Assembly: GCF_000176855.2 (NCBI RefSeq) | Contig: NC_015138.1 | Location: forward strand, 5,022,001-5,086,000 | Origin: Paracidovorax avenae ATCC 19860 | GTDB taxonomy: Bacteria > Pseudomonadota > Gammaproteobacteria > Burkholderiales > Burkholderiaceae_C | DNA length: 64,000 nucleotides | Reading direction: 5' to 3' | Shown here: positions 41,434 to 49,390 of the stretch, in pieces | Position numbering within the stretch: position 1 is the first letter of the stretch | How the letters are laid out: every line of letters begins with the position of its first letter | The notes under the pieces: generated by a model | Databases searched by the model: none | What the model was told of the DNA's origin: nothing | What the model saw: the letters and a program-made list of their open reading frames with translations, nothing else | Program-made: the position numbers and the translations under genes

Positions 41434-41892
41434 ATGGTCGATGTCGTCAGCCCCGCCAAACGCAGCCAGATGATGTCCGGCATCAAAGGCAAGAACTCTC
41501 TGCCAGAGATGCTGGTCCGCAAAGCACTGTTCGCGATGGGACACCGCTTCCGTCTGCATCGTCGCGATCTACCGGGCACGCCCGACATCGCCATGCCAGG
41601 CCGCAAAATCGCGATCTTCGTGCACGGCTGCTTCTGGCATGCCCACCAGGGATGCAAATACGCCAAGACGCCATCCACTCGAACTGAGTTCTGGACGACC
41701 AAGCTGCAAGGCAATGTCGATCGCGACCGACGCGCTGCCGACAAGCTTGCGGAGATGGGGTGGCGAGTGCTCAACGTCTGGGAGTGCTCGACACGTGATC
41801 CAGTGACCGCCGAGGGCTTGTCGGATGCCCTGCGGGCCTGGATTGACAGCGATGCCCCAGTTGGCGAGATCAGAGCGCCGTCGAAGGGCTGA
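41434..41892 (+). CDS. vsr: Very short patch repair endonuclease
   Basis: 152 residues. DVVSPAKRSQMMSGIKGKNS, then LPGTPDIAMPGRKIAIFVHG and CFWHAHQGCKYAKTPSTRTE contain the Vsr catalytic Asp and the Cys/His zinc site, and VLNVWECSTRD near the end is typical. Vsr nicks T:G mismatches left by deamination of 5-methylcytosine. It is convergent with a C5 methyltransferase gene 81 bp away, so it protects the methylated sites. It follows the AIPR gene by 38 bp and may belong to the defence operon. Confidence 0.93.
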   Translation: MVDVVSPAKRSQMMSGIKGKNSLPEMLVRKALFAMGHRFRLHRRDLPGTPDIAMPGRKIAIFVHGCFWHAHQGCKYAKTPSTRTEFWTTKLQGNVDRDRRAADKLAEMGWRVLNVWECSTRDPVTAEGLSDALRAWIDSDAPVGEIRAPSKG

Positions 41893-41973
41893 GGCATGGC
41901 AGTGGGATCGGGCTTGCAACTTGGCCAATGGCGAGACTTCCGCATCGCCGACTGACCTGCGCTTCGGGGCTAC

Positions 41974-43554
41974 TCACCGCTTGCGCGGCGAAGCCATGAA
42001 GTCGGAGATGATCTGGCCGATCTGCTTGGCCAGCAATGGCGGAACGGCATTGCCTATCTGGCCGTATTGCTCTGTCCTGTTCCCTTCAAAGAAGTAGTTG
42101 TCGGGGAAGGTCTGCAAGCGGGCGGCCTCGCGCGCCGTCAAGCTGCGGCACTGGCCCGGGTCGGGGTGGATGTAGTAGTGCCCATCCTTTTTGATATGCG
42201 CCACAACTGTCGACGACGGATGCTTGCCCATCTGGACGCGGAAGCGGTCCTTGAAGGGGATCGTCTCCTCGTCCACGTTCACATGATCGGGCAGCAGCCT
42301 GGGCGGAAAGTCGCGCAGGTCCGGCGCATATTTCTGCGTCGCGGCGAAACACGAGGCGAACATGTAGCGGTGGAGATCCGAGCGCATATGGCTGCGGGTC
42401 TCGTGATGCAAGACGCCGCCGAGCTTGGGATCAAGATACCAGTCCTGCAGATCCTGGGGCATGCAGTTCCCCGGATCGACGACTGTCTCTATGAAGGGAC
42501 CGCCGAAGCTCGATTGCTTCTCGGCCTTCTTGATGAACTTCTCCATGGCTGACTCGATGACAGCCCGCAGTGGCACACGCCACCCCACCAGGGTGCTCGG
42601 AGACTCCTTGACGGCCTTGATCCATGCCTCTTGCGAGTCAGGTTCTCTGGACAAGCGGCTGCGCAGCTCCGGCAGGCCGGCCAATGCGGCGCTCACGCCG
42701 ACTTTTTTGGGCTGTTTACAAAGCAGGAAGTCCCCCGGGCGATCCTTGAGCGCCTGGGTCGCCGCCGCTATGTCCGATCGGATGCCAAAGAGGATGACCC
42801 GGTGCCGACTCTGAGGGATACCGTAGTCGTCAGCCTCGATCACATAGTCGTTAGGGTCGAGCTCGCCCTCCGCCTTGTGAACCACAAGGGAGCGGACCTC
42901 ATAGCTCAAGCCGGCCTTGGGCGCTTTCAGGTCGGTGAGGATCTGCTCGAAGATGCGCTTGCCGGAATTGGTAGAGTTGAGCATCCCCTTGACGTTCTCC
43001 ATCACGAAGACCGCCGGGGCAAACTGCTGGATGATCCGCAGGTATTCAATGTAGAGGAAGTGCTTGGCATCGGCCTCGAACTTCTTCACGTCCTTGCTGC
43101 GCAGCCGTGACCGGCCTGCGAGCGAGTAGGCTTGACAAGGCGGGCCTCCGATAAGCACCCAATCTGTCTGGTCGCCCAGGGCTTCGCGGATCCAGCCGTC
43201 AACCTCACTGGCCGGTGTGACGCCCAGCTCAGCGCATCGAGCCTCCCTGGCGGCATGCTCCGCCACGGCCTTGATCTCAGGATGGGCCAGGAACTGCTCA
43301 CGGTTTATCTTGCCGCGGACGTAGTCGTAGTAGCAGCCCGGAACCTTGCCATCGGGAAACTGGCGGAAGATCGCCCGCAGCAGCAGAGTCCGATGAGCGA
43401 CCGGATCCTTCTCAATGGAAATCTTTACGGCGAAACGACGGCTCCCTGTCGCGTCCACAACAGATGAGAATCCTTCGCAAAGTCCCCCAGGGCCGGCAAA
43501 AAGATCAATGACCGGTATCGCGTCTCTTCTTTTATGCATCTTTCCCATCGCCAT
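41974..43554 (-). CDS. DNA cytosine-C5 methyltransferase
   Basis: 526 residues. Motif I VIDLFAGPGGLCEGF (15-29), motif IV GGPPCQAYSLAG with catalytic Cys140, motif VI MENVKG, motif VIII PQSRHRVILFG and motif X IGNAVPPLLAKQIGQ are all intact. The region between VIII and X, the target-recognition domain, is long. Length agrees with large Dcm-type enzymes. Start is 43554; ATGs two and five codons later are alternatives. With vsr it forms a Dcm/Vsr pair; its methylation would mark self DNA for the neighbouring DUF4420/Z1/MORC system. Recognition sequence cannot be read. Confidence 0.92.
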   Translation of the reverse strand: MAMGKMHKRRDAIPVIDLFAGPGGLCEGFSSVVDATGSRRFAVKISIEKDPVAHRTLLLRAIFRQFPDGKVPGCYYDYVRGKINREQFLAHPEIKAVAEHAAREARCAELGVTPASEVDGWIREALGDQTDWVLIGGPPCQAYSLAGRSRLRSKDVKKFEADAKHFLYIEYLRIIQQFAPAVFVMENVKGMLNSTNSGKRIFEQILTDLKAPKAGLSYEVRSLVVHKAEGELDPNDYVIEADDYGIPQSRHRVILFGIRSDIAAATQALKDRPGDFLLCKQPKKVGVSAALAGLPELRSRLSREPDSQEAWIKAVKESPSTLVGWRVPLRAVIESAMEKFIKKAEKQSSFGGPFIETVVDPGNCMPQDLQDWYLDPKLGGVLHHETRSHMRSDLHRYMFASCFAATQKYAPDLRDFPPRLLPDHVNVDEETIPFKDRFRVQMGKHPSSTVVAHIKKDGHYYIHPDPGQCRSLTAREAARLQTFPDNYFFEGNRTEQYGQIGNAVPPLLAKQIGQIISDFMASPRKR

Positions 43555-43785
43555 GCCGCAAATGGGCTGACCTCTTCCCCGTCACTCAATTTCAGTATTC
43601 TGCCAAACTGGATCCAGATGCGATCGGCTGTGATCCCAGCCCCACCGTACGAGATGACGGGACCAGCGGGCGGCTTCTGGCAGTTTATGGTCCCCGCCCC
43701 AAAAACCTGCCGCAGCATCTCGGCGATGCCGAAGCGCGGAATACGTTGACGAGCACTTGAGGGTTAGATGCGTGGTCGCGATGAG

Positions 43786-43875
43786 GCGGAACATGCACCG
43801 CCAACGCACACGCCGCCCGCCCCAGTCTGAGCAACCGCCCAGATCACGGAAGTTGGTGGCGCCGAAGAGGTTGAT
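43786..43875 (-). pseudogene. Remnant of tyrosine phosphatase gene
   Basis: Thirty codons read NLFGATNFRDLGG and RRVRWRCMFR, matching the N-terminus of the intact phosphatase at 19356-20108 (LPLAGATNFRDLGG, RPVRWRRLFR). The reading continues without any phosphatase sequence, the P-loop is absent, and no start or ribosome-binding site is clear. It is the only feature I see in the gap 43555-44014 and lies just beyond the defence island, so it may be a gene broken by insertion or deletion. Confidence 0.55.
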
Positions 43876-44014
43876 AGACCTAGTGTAGATTGAACGTCCA
43901 CAGCCGTCACCGTATGCGAAGCCGCCAGATCTGGCGGCGAGGCGACCCGGTGCTGAACGAACGCAGAAAGCCGGTAGGAAGCCAACAAGACTCCCCACCG
44001 CGCCCCCGCTCCGC

Positions 44015-44665
44015 TTATTTCGGCAGCCCGTCAGGCCCGGCGTAGGTATAGCCCTCGACCTTCTCTCCCTTGCACAGCGACTGCATGTCCCGCGCCAGAA
44101 AAGGCAGCAGGTTGTTCAGACCATAGTTGAGCGTCGTCACGTACTCGCCTTGCGCTCCCCACATATTGGTCTTGTCGCCATGGGAGCGGTAATACTTTTG
44201 CTGCAGCACACCGTTGCGGTCCGCGAACTCGGCCTTCACTCCCACCATGCTGAAAATCTTCATGCCGACATGCCAGGTGTATGCCCGCGTCAAGGTGGTA
44301 CGCACGGTCAGGCCGTCCGCGGCTGGTGTGCCGTCCGGCGGCGTGCTCCCGATGGTGTAACCGAAGGCTTTGAGTTGCTTGAGTCCCTCAGTCATCCACG
44401 GGCTGACGCCTTCCGCCAGAAGCGGGCCGCTGAACGACTGCCCTATGGTTTCCTTGTTTTGCCGGGCATCTGAAGCAGTTGCGATGTGCAGGACACAAGG
44501 GCTGGCCTGAAAGGACGACATGGTGCCTGCCTCGCTCTCGCTCGGGTCGTATGTCATCTTCACAGTGAATGCCGCGTCCTTGTCAGGCACCGCGGGCTGC
44601 GCAGCAGCGGCCGTGCTGAGCAGAAGAACGGCCAGGCCGGTGATCCATTGGGTTTGTTGATGCAT
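44015..44665 (-). CDS. Secreted hypothetical protein
   Basis: 216 residues from ATG at 44665; an ATG at 44683 overlapping the preceding stop is possible. Residues 1-24 are a signal peptide (QWITGLAVLLLSTAAAAQ). The mature part is not recognised; it contains SFQASPCVLHIATASDARQN, GLTVRTTLTRAYTWHVGMKI and GEYVTTLNYGLNNLLPFLAR, suggesting a beta-rich periplasmic protein with one Cys pair. It lies in tandem with the lipoprotein gene upstream (15-bp gap) and is probably co-transcribed. No function assigned. Confidence 0.7.
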   Translation of the reverse strand: MHQQTQWITGLAVLLLSTAAAAQPAVPDKDAAFTVKMTYDPSESEAGTMSSFQASPCVLHIATASDARQNKETIGQSFSGPLLAEGVSPWMTEGLKQLKAFGYTIGSTPPDGTPAADGLTVRTTLTRAYTWHVGMKIFSMVGVKAEFADRNGVLQQKYYRSHGDKTNMWGAQGEYVTTLNYGLNNLLPFLARDMQSLCKGEKVEGYTYAGPDGLPK

Positions 44666-44679
44666 GTCGGTTCCCGGAA

Positions 44680-45561
44680 TCATTGCTGCGCTGTCGTCGC
44701 GAGGCTGCCGCTGTGCGGCAGGGAATAGAGCTTCATATCGGAGCCCAGCAGAATGACCCGGCCGTTGCCCGTCTTCAGTACCTGCCCCTTGATCTCCCCT
44801 TTCCCCATTCCCTGGTTGAACGGGAAAGTCTGGAGATCCTTCTCCTCAGGCGCTTTGGCGGCCACATCGATGTCCAGCATCACCATCCGGACCGTTTCTG
44901 CAATGGACTCGCGCATGGCATTGCGAAAAGGAGCCGCCCCCTGCGCCGCCCACAGCGCGAGCGATTCCCTGCCGCCCGGCCCCACGGGCGCAGATTGATA
45001 GCGCATTTGCCCGCGCTGGCTTGGCATCTGGGACTCCGATTCGCCGGGCCGCAGCCAGATGCCAACCATCGACTCCACATCGAACGTGCGGAAGTCCATG
45101 CTCAACGTGTACCTGGGAAGGATGACCAGCAGCGCCTGCCCCGGCTGGAGATCGGAGCGCAACCGGGTGATTTCGTCTTTCGACACGGCGCGGGGCGTCG
45201 TCGTAAACCGGCTGATCTTGATCGGATACCCGGAAAGTTCCTGCTGGATCGATTGGTTGAATTCTTTGCGGTAATCGACATCCTCGATGGCGGCATAGAA
45301 AGGGCCGAGGGCGCTTTGAGACTCCTTCACCCGGTTGTTCGTGATGTGGCTATCGATCATGGCGCCGATAAGGCCATTGGCTGCCCCGACCGTAGACGGT
45401 TGCACAGCGGCAATCACTTCGTCCTGCACCACCACCACATGGGCCGTGAGTTCAGTGACCTTGCTGCGTTGCTCGGGGGTCAGGCTCGTCCGCAGGGGCG
45501 ACGCGCAAGCGCCAAGGAGCAGCGCGATGGAAAGCATCGCGATGAGTCGTAATCGGTACAT
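44680..45561 (-). CDS. Lipoprotein of unknown function
   Basis: 293 residues. MYRLRLIAMLSIALLLGACA has a lipobox LLGAC with the acylated Cys19, so it is a lipoprotein. The mature part is not recognised. It contains SIQQELSGYPIKISRFTTTP, LLVILPRYTLSMDFRTFDVE and MVGIWLRPGESESQMPSQ, a mix of helices and strands. It is first of a two-gene unit with the secreted protein above. The 272-bp stretch before the next small gene holds only AT-richer sequence near 45670-45705, likely the promoter. Confidence 0.7.
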   Translation of the reverse strand: MYRLRLIAMLSIALLLGACASPLRTSLTPEQRSKVTELTAHVVVVQDEVIAAVQPSTVGAANGLIGAMIDSHITNNRVKESQSALGPFYAAIEDVDYRKEFNQSIQQELSGYPIKISRFTTTPRAVSKDEITRLRSDLQPGQALLVILPRYTLSMDFRTFDVESMVGIWLRPGESESQMPSQRGQMRYQSAPVGPGGRESLALWAAQGAAPFRNAMRESIAETVRMVMLDIDVAAKAPEEKDLQTFPFNQGMGKGEIKGQVLKTGNGRVILLGSDMKLYSLPHSGSLATTAQQ

Positions 45562-45833
45562 GAAGACTTTCGACGGTGATGGATGGGCTTCTTACTGGCG
45601 CCTTGCTTTGACGGAGCCGCGCCGATTGCTTGCTTCAGAGGGCAATCAGTCATGCCGCACTGATGAGCAATTATATTTTCATGAAGTTACTTAAGAAAAA
45701 CAAAGATACAAACATCGGCGCCATTGGGGGAGTGACGCAGTTGCGGGCGCGGCGGTCCTACGCGGCTTGGCCCGACACGCCTCGATAGTGGGCAGTCCGT
45801 GACTGCCGACATATCTCGTTCAGGAGACACCCA

Positions 45834-45998
45834 ATGGCCACCGATCCCGCACACCACCCTTTGCACCAGGTCCCCGATGAACTGCCGCGTCCGCCCGGAG
45901 ACCTCCCTCCCGCGCCGCCCCCTTCACAGCCACCGGCCCCCTCACCAGCCCTGCCGCGGCAGACCACTGACGGCCTGTCGAATCCCGTCAGCCGTTGA
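45834..45998 (+). CDS. Small proline-rich protein
   Basis: 54 residues, missed by a length cutoff. AGGAG (45822-45826) lies 7 bp before the ATG. Sequence begins MATDPAHHPLHQVPDELPRP and continues with Pro-rich DLPPAPPPSQPPAPSPALPR, ending in SNPVSR. No signal peptide and no fold recognised. It occupies the gap 45562-46158 together with ~160 bp before the PQQ gene, which contain nothing else visible. Ribosome-binding site and codon use make it plausible; it could be an unstructured adaptor. Confidence 0.5.
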   Translation: MATDPAHHPLHQVPDELPRPPGDLPPAPPPSQPPAPSPALPRQTTDGLSNPVSR

Positions 45999-46158
45999 TC
46001 GCTGTTACGAAAACGCGGGTTCAACGCAGCCGCTCCTACACAGCGGAAGGCGTCTCGCCGACCGGCATGCAGTGGACAGGACTCGAAGAATGCGTGAGCC
46101 CACCAGCCCCCGCATTCCACCCGCCCACCCATCGGTGGGCTCACCAGCGAGCCGCTCC

Positions 46159-47433
46159 ATGCCCGTCCCTGCACTCCCGCTCCGTGCCGCCGCCACCCTG
46201 TTGTCCCTGGCCGCCTGCAGCCTCGCCGCGCAGGCGCAGCTCCCGCCCGGCGACGGCCCCACCACCGTGACGGGCGGCGTGCTCGAACCCACGCCCGTGC
46301 GCTTCGATGAATCGCTGCTCGGGCAGTTGCGCGTGCCCGCAGGCTTCAAGGTCTCGGTGTTCGCCAGGGACCTGAACAACGTGCGCTGGCTGGCCGTCGC
46401 GCCCAATGGCGACGTGTACGCCAGCCGCCGCGAGCAGGGCGACGTGCTGTGGCTGCGCGACAGCGATGGCGACGGCCGCGCGGACCAGCAGAAGGTGGTG
46501 CTGCAGAACGCGAAATACGCGCATGGCCTTGCGCTGCGTGACGGCAAGCTGTACCTCGTGACCGACAAGAAGCTGATGGTGGCCGACGTGCAGCCGGACG
46601 GCACGCTCTCGGCCCCGCGCATCCTCGCCGACGACCTGCCCGATGCCGGCCAGCACCCCAACCGCACCATCGCCTTCGGGCCCGATGGCTGGCTGTATCT
46701 GACCGTGGGCTCCACCTGCAACAACTGCCGCGAGACCAACGGCGAATCGGCCACGATGCTGCGCATGCGCCCGGACGGATCGGGCCGCGAAGTGGTGGCG
46801 CAGGGGCTGCGCAACACCATCGGCTTCGGCTGGCATCCGCGCACCGGCGTGCTCTACGGCTTCGACCACGGCTCCGACTTCCAGGGCGACGACACGCCGC
46901 CCGAAGAACTGAACGCCATCCTGCCCAACAAGCACTACGGCTGGCCCTACTGCTGGGGCGACCGGCAGGTGACCAAGTTCCAGGTCAACGAACCGCCGAA
47001 CACCACCAAGGCGGATTTCTGCCCCACGACCGAGGCCCCGCTGCTGCAGTACACCGCCCATGCCGCGCCGATCGGCTTCGTCTTCTACACGGGCGAGCAG
47101 TTCCCGCAGCAGTACCGCGGCGACGCCTTCGTGGCCTTCCGCGGCTCGTGGAACCGCTCGCAGCCCAGCGGCTACAACGTGGTGCGGGTGCGCTTCGACG
47201 CCGAAGGCCGTCCCACCGGCACGGAGGAGTTCGCCGCGGGCTGGCTCATGTCCACGCCCGCCGCGGTGGCATCGCAGCCCGGCCCCGCGGCCGCACCCGC
47301 GGAGCAGGACAAGGCCCGCCGGCCCGCGCAGTTCGGCCGCCTCGCGGGCCTCGCCCAGGCGCGCGACGGCGCACTGCTGCTCGCCGAGGACCAGAACGGC
47401 GTGATCTACCGCATCAGCCACGGCAACCGCTGA
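46159..47433 (+). CDS. PQQ-dependent sugar dehydrogenase-like protein
   Basis: 424 residues. Signal peptide to about 27 (AATLLSLAACSLAAQAQ). The mature protein is a six-bladed propeller of the GDH/Yli I type: DLNNVRWLAVAPNGDVYASR, DAGQHPNRTIAFGPDGWLYL, FGWHPRTGVLYGFDHGSDFQ, FVFYTGEQFPQQYRGDAFVA and AFRGSWNRSQPSGYNVVRVR. ATG at 46159. Such periplasmic enzymes oxidise sugars using PQQ, though many members have unknown substrate. It precedes, by 42 bp, the SOD-propeller gene, so the two propellers are probably co-expressed. No PQQ biosynthesis genes are in the window. Confidence 0.85.
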   Translation: MPVPALPLRAAATLLSLAACSLAAQAQLPPGDGPTTVTGGVLEPTPVRFDESLLGQLRVPAGFKVSVFARDLNNVRWLAVAPNGDVYASRREQGDVLWLRDSDGDGRADQQKVVLQNAKYAHGLALRDGKLYLVTDKKLMVADVQPDGTLSAPRILADDLPDAGQHPNRTIAFGPDGWLYLTVGSTCNNCRETNGESATMLRMRPDGSGREVVAQGLRNTIGFGWHPRTGVLYGFDHGSDFQGDDTPPEELNAILPNKHYGWPYCWGDRQVTKFQVNEPPNTTKADFCPTTEAPLLQYTAHAAPIGFVFYTGEQFPQQYRGDAFVAFRGSWNRSQPSGYNVVRVRFDAEGRPTGTEEFAAGWLMSTPAAVASQPGPAAAPAEQDKARRPAQFGRLAGLAQARDGALLLAEDQNGVIYRISHGNR

Positions 47434-47475
47434 CCGGCCGCCTCGCTCCTCCTCCCACATTCTCTGCGTGCCGCC

Positions 47476-49008
47476 ATGACCCATTCCTTCCGACTCTCCT
47501 CCCTTGCCGGTGCCTGTGCCACGGGCGCCGCCGCCCTGCTGCTCGGTGGCTGCGCTGCCCTGCAGAACTACGACATGCCCCCCGCGCAAAGCGCCATCGG
47601 CATCCCGGGCGGCGCCGGCACGGCGACCGACATGGTCGCGCCCGACGCGACATCGGCCGTCGTCCTGCTGAAAACCGCCGCGGGTGCCCCGGCCGGCCGC
47701 GCGATGCTCACGGAATTGCCGCAGGGTGGCGGCGTGGAGATCGCGATCGAGGTGCAGGACATGGCCCCGGGCCTGCACGGTTTCCACATCCATGCGAATG
47801 GCGAATGCGCTCCCGGGCCCGATGCCGCCACGGGGCGCGTGGTCGATTTCGGGGCCGCGGGCGGCCATTTCGATCCCTACATGGCGCGCAACCACGGCCG
47901 CCCGGGCCAGTCGCCGCACGAGGTGCACGCGGGCGAGGCGCCCAACATCCAGGTCGGCGCGGACGGCAAGGGCTCGCTGCGCTTCACCAACCCCCATGTG
48001 ACGCTGCTCGCGGGCAAGACCTCGGTGCTCGGCCGCACCCTCGTCGTCCACGAGAAGCAGGACGACTACGCCAGCGATCCGGCCGGCAACTCCGGCGGCC
48101 GCCTGGCCTGCGGCCTCATCGAGCCGGCCGCGCCCAGCATGGTGCAGGGCCGCGCCACCATCGAAGGCGCCAACGCCTACCCCGAAGGCATCGCCGTCGA
48201 TCCGCGCACGGGCATCGCCTATGTCGGCTCCAGCACCGAAGGCCACCTCTACCGCATCGCGCGGGGCACGCAGAAGGCCGAGCGCTTCCAGCTCGGCGGC
48301 TCGCCCGGCCGCCAGGCGGCCCTGGGCATGAAGGTGGACGGCAACGGACGCCTGTGGGTGGCGGGCGGCGCCACCGACACCGTGGCCGTCGTCGATCTGC
48401 AGAGCGCCGCGACGCTCGCCGTCATCGAGGGGCCGAAGGACGGGCAGGCCTTCCTCAACGACATCGCGCTCGCGCCGCAGCATGCGTACGTCACCGACTC
48501 CTTCCGGCCCGTGCTCTGGCGCATCGCCACGGCACCCGGTGCGCCCGCCGCGCTGGAGCCATGGCTCGACCTGCGCCACACGCCGATCCGCTACCAGCCC
48601 AACCAGATGAACCTGAACGGCATCGTGGCCTCCGAAGACGGCCGCCGCCTGCTCGCCGTGCAGCATGCGACCGGCCAGCTCTGGCGCATCGATACCGCCA
48701 CGCGCGACGTGGCCGAGGTCCGCCTCGAAGGCGGGGACCTGCGCAACGGCGACGGGCTCGTGCTCGCAGGCCCAGGCGATCTTTACGTCATGCGCAACGC
48801 GAACAACGAGCTGGTGCGCGTCGCCCTCGCCAGCGACTGGAGCAGCGGCCGCATCGTGCAGCGCCTGCGCGATCCGCGCCTGAAGTACCCGACCACCGCG
48901 GCCCTGCACGGCTCCGCGCTGCTGGTGGTGAACGGGCAGCTCGACAGGCAGAAGGCACCGCCCCCGCTGCTGCCTTTCGACGTGCTGCGCATCGCATTGC
49001 CGCGCTGA
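47476..49008 (+). CDS. Cu/Zn superoxide dismutase fused to beta-propeller, lipoprotein
   Basis: 510 residues. Lipobox LLGGC with Cys26. Residues ~55-218 are a complete Cu/Zn SOD: GLHGFHIHANGEC with His104 and His106, GGHFDPYMARNHG with His131 and His140, HEVHAGEAPNIQ, LVVHEKQDDY with His192, and SGGRLACGLIE with Cys212 pairing Cys111. Residues ~230-510 form an SMP-30/YncE-like propeller (EGIAVDPRTGIAYVGSSTEG, FLNDIALAPQHAYVTDSFRP). SODs normally end at ~170 residues, so this is a fusion. It should detoxify superoxide in the periplasm, with the propeller binding a substrate or partner. Follows the PQQ-type gene by 42 bp. Confidence 0.88.
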   Translation: MTHSFRLSSLAGACATGAAALLLGGCAALQNYDMPPAQSAIGIPGGAGTATDMVAPDATSAVVLLKTAAGAPAGRAMLTELPQGGGVEIAIEVQDMAPGLHGFHIHANGECAPGPDAATGRVVDFGAAGGHFDPYMARNHGRPGQSPHEVHAGEAPNIQVGADGKGSLRFTNPHVTLLAGKTSVLGRTLVVHEKQDDYASDPAGNSGGRLACGLIEPAAPSMVQGRATIEGANAYPEGIAVDPRTGIAYVGSSTEGHLYRIARGTQKAERFQLGGSPGRQAALGMKVDGNGRLWVAGGATDTVAVVDLQSAATLAVIEGPKDGQAFLNDIALAPQHAYVTDSFRPVLWRIATAPGAPAALEPWLDLRHTPIRYQPNQMNLNGIVASEDGRRLLAVQHATGQLWRIDTATRDVAEVRLEGGDLRNGDGLVLAGPGDLYVMRNANNELVRVALASDWSSGRIVQRLRDPRLKYPTTAALHGSALLVVNGQLDRQKAPPPLLPFDVLRIALPR

Positions 49009-49023
49009 AGCCGGCCGCGCTAA

Positions 49024-49135
49024 GAGCGGCTCACACGACCCAGCGAAGCGGTTCTGGCTAGGCGCCGCATCGCAGGCAGTACGAGCAGTACGACCAGATG
49101 CGGCAACGACGCCAGAAGGGTCGTGTTAGCCGCTC
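49024..49135. repeat. Intergenic inverted repeat element
   Basis: GAGCGGCTCACACGACCC (49024-49041) and GGGTCGTGTTAGCCGCTC (49118-49135) are 18-nt inverted arms with one mismatch, flanking CAGCGAAGCGGTTCTGGC and CGACGCCAGAA, so the whole 112 bp can fold. I remember similar dispersed elements in Acidovorax-type genomes. The rest of the gap 49009-49390 shows no gene. Confidence 0.6.
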
Positions 49136-49390
49136 CAAAGGCCCGGACCGCACGCAGGTGCGGTTCTGCGCTTGGCCAGCACGGTAGGGCGTGCCGGCTT
49201 CCGGCAGGGCACCTGCCGAGCTCGGCATGGCCTCCTACGCCGCCGCCACGGTCCGGCTGACGCCTGCGGCCAGACCGCCACGCGCACAGTGGAGCACCCT
49301 CTACCCCGCCGTGGCCCGCATGCGCTTCCATCACGCCTCCTCTCTTTTTGCCTGCCGCGCGGCGGGCAGTGCCTCGGCCAGGGAGACGCG

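Noticed and set aside
29366..43554. Integrative element with tRNA attachment site
   Set aside because: No integrase, transposase, direct repeats or tRNA were seen at either edge; the only tRNA in the window is 12 kb away.
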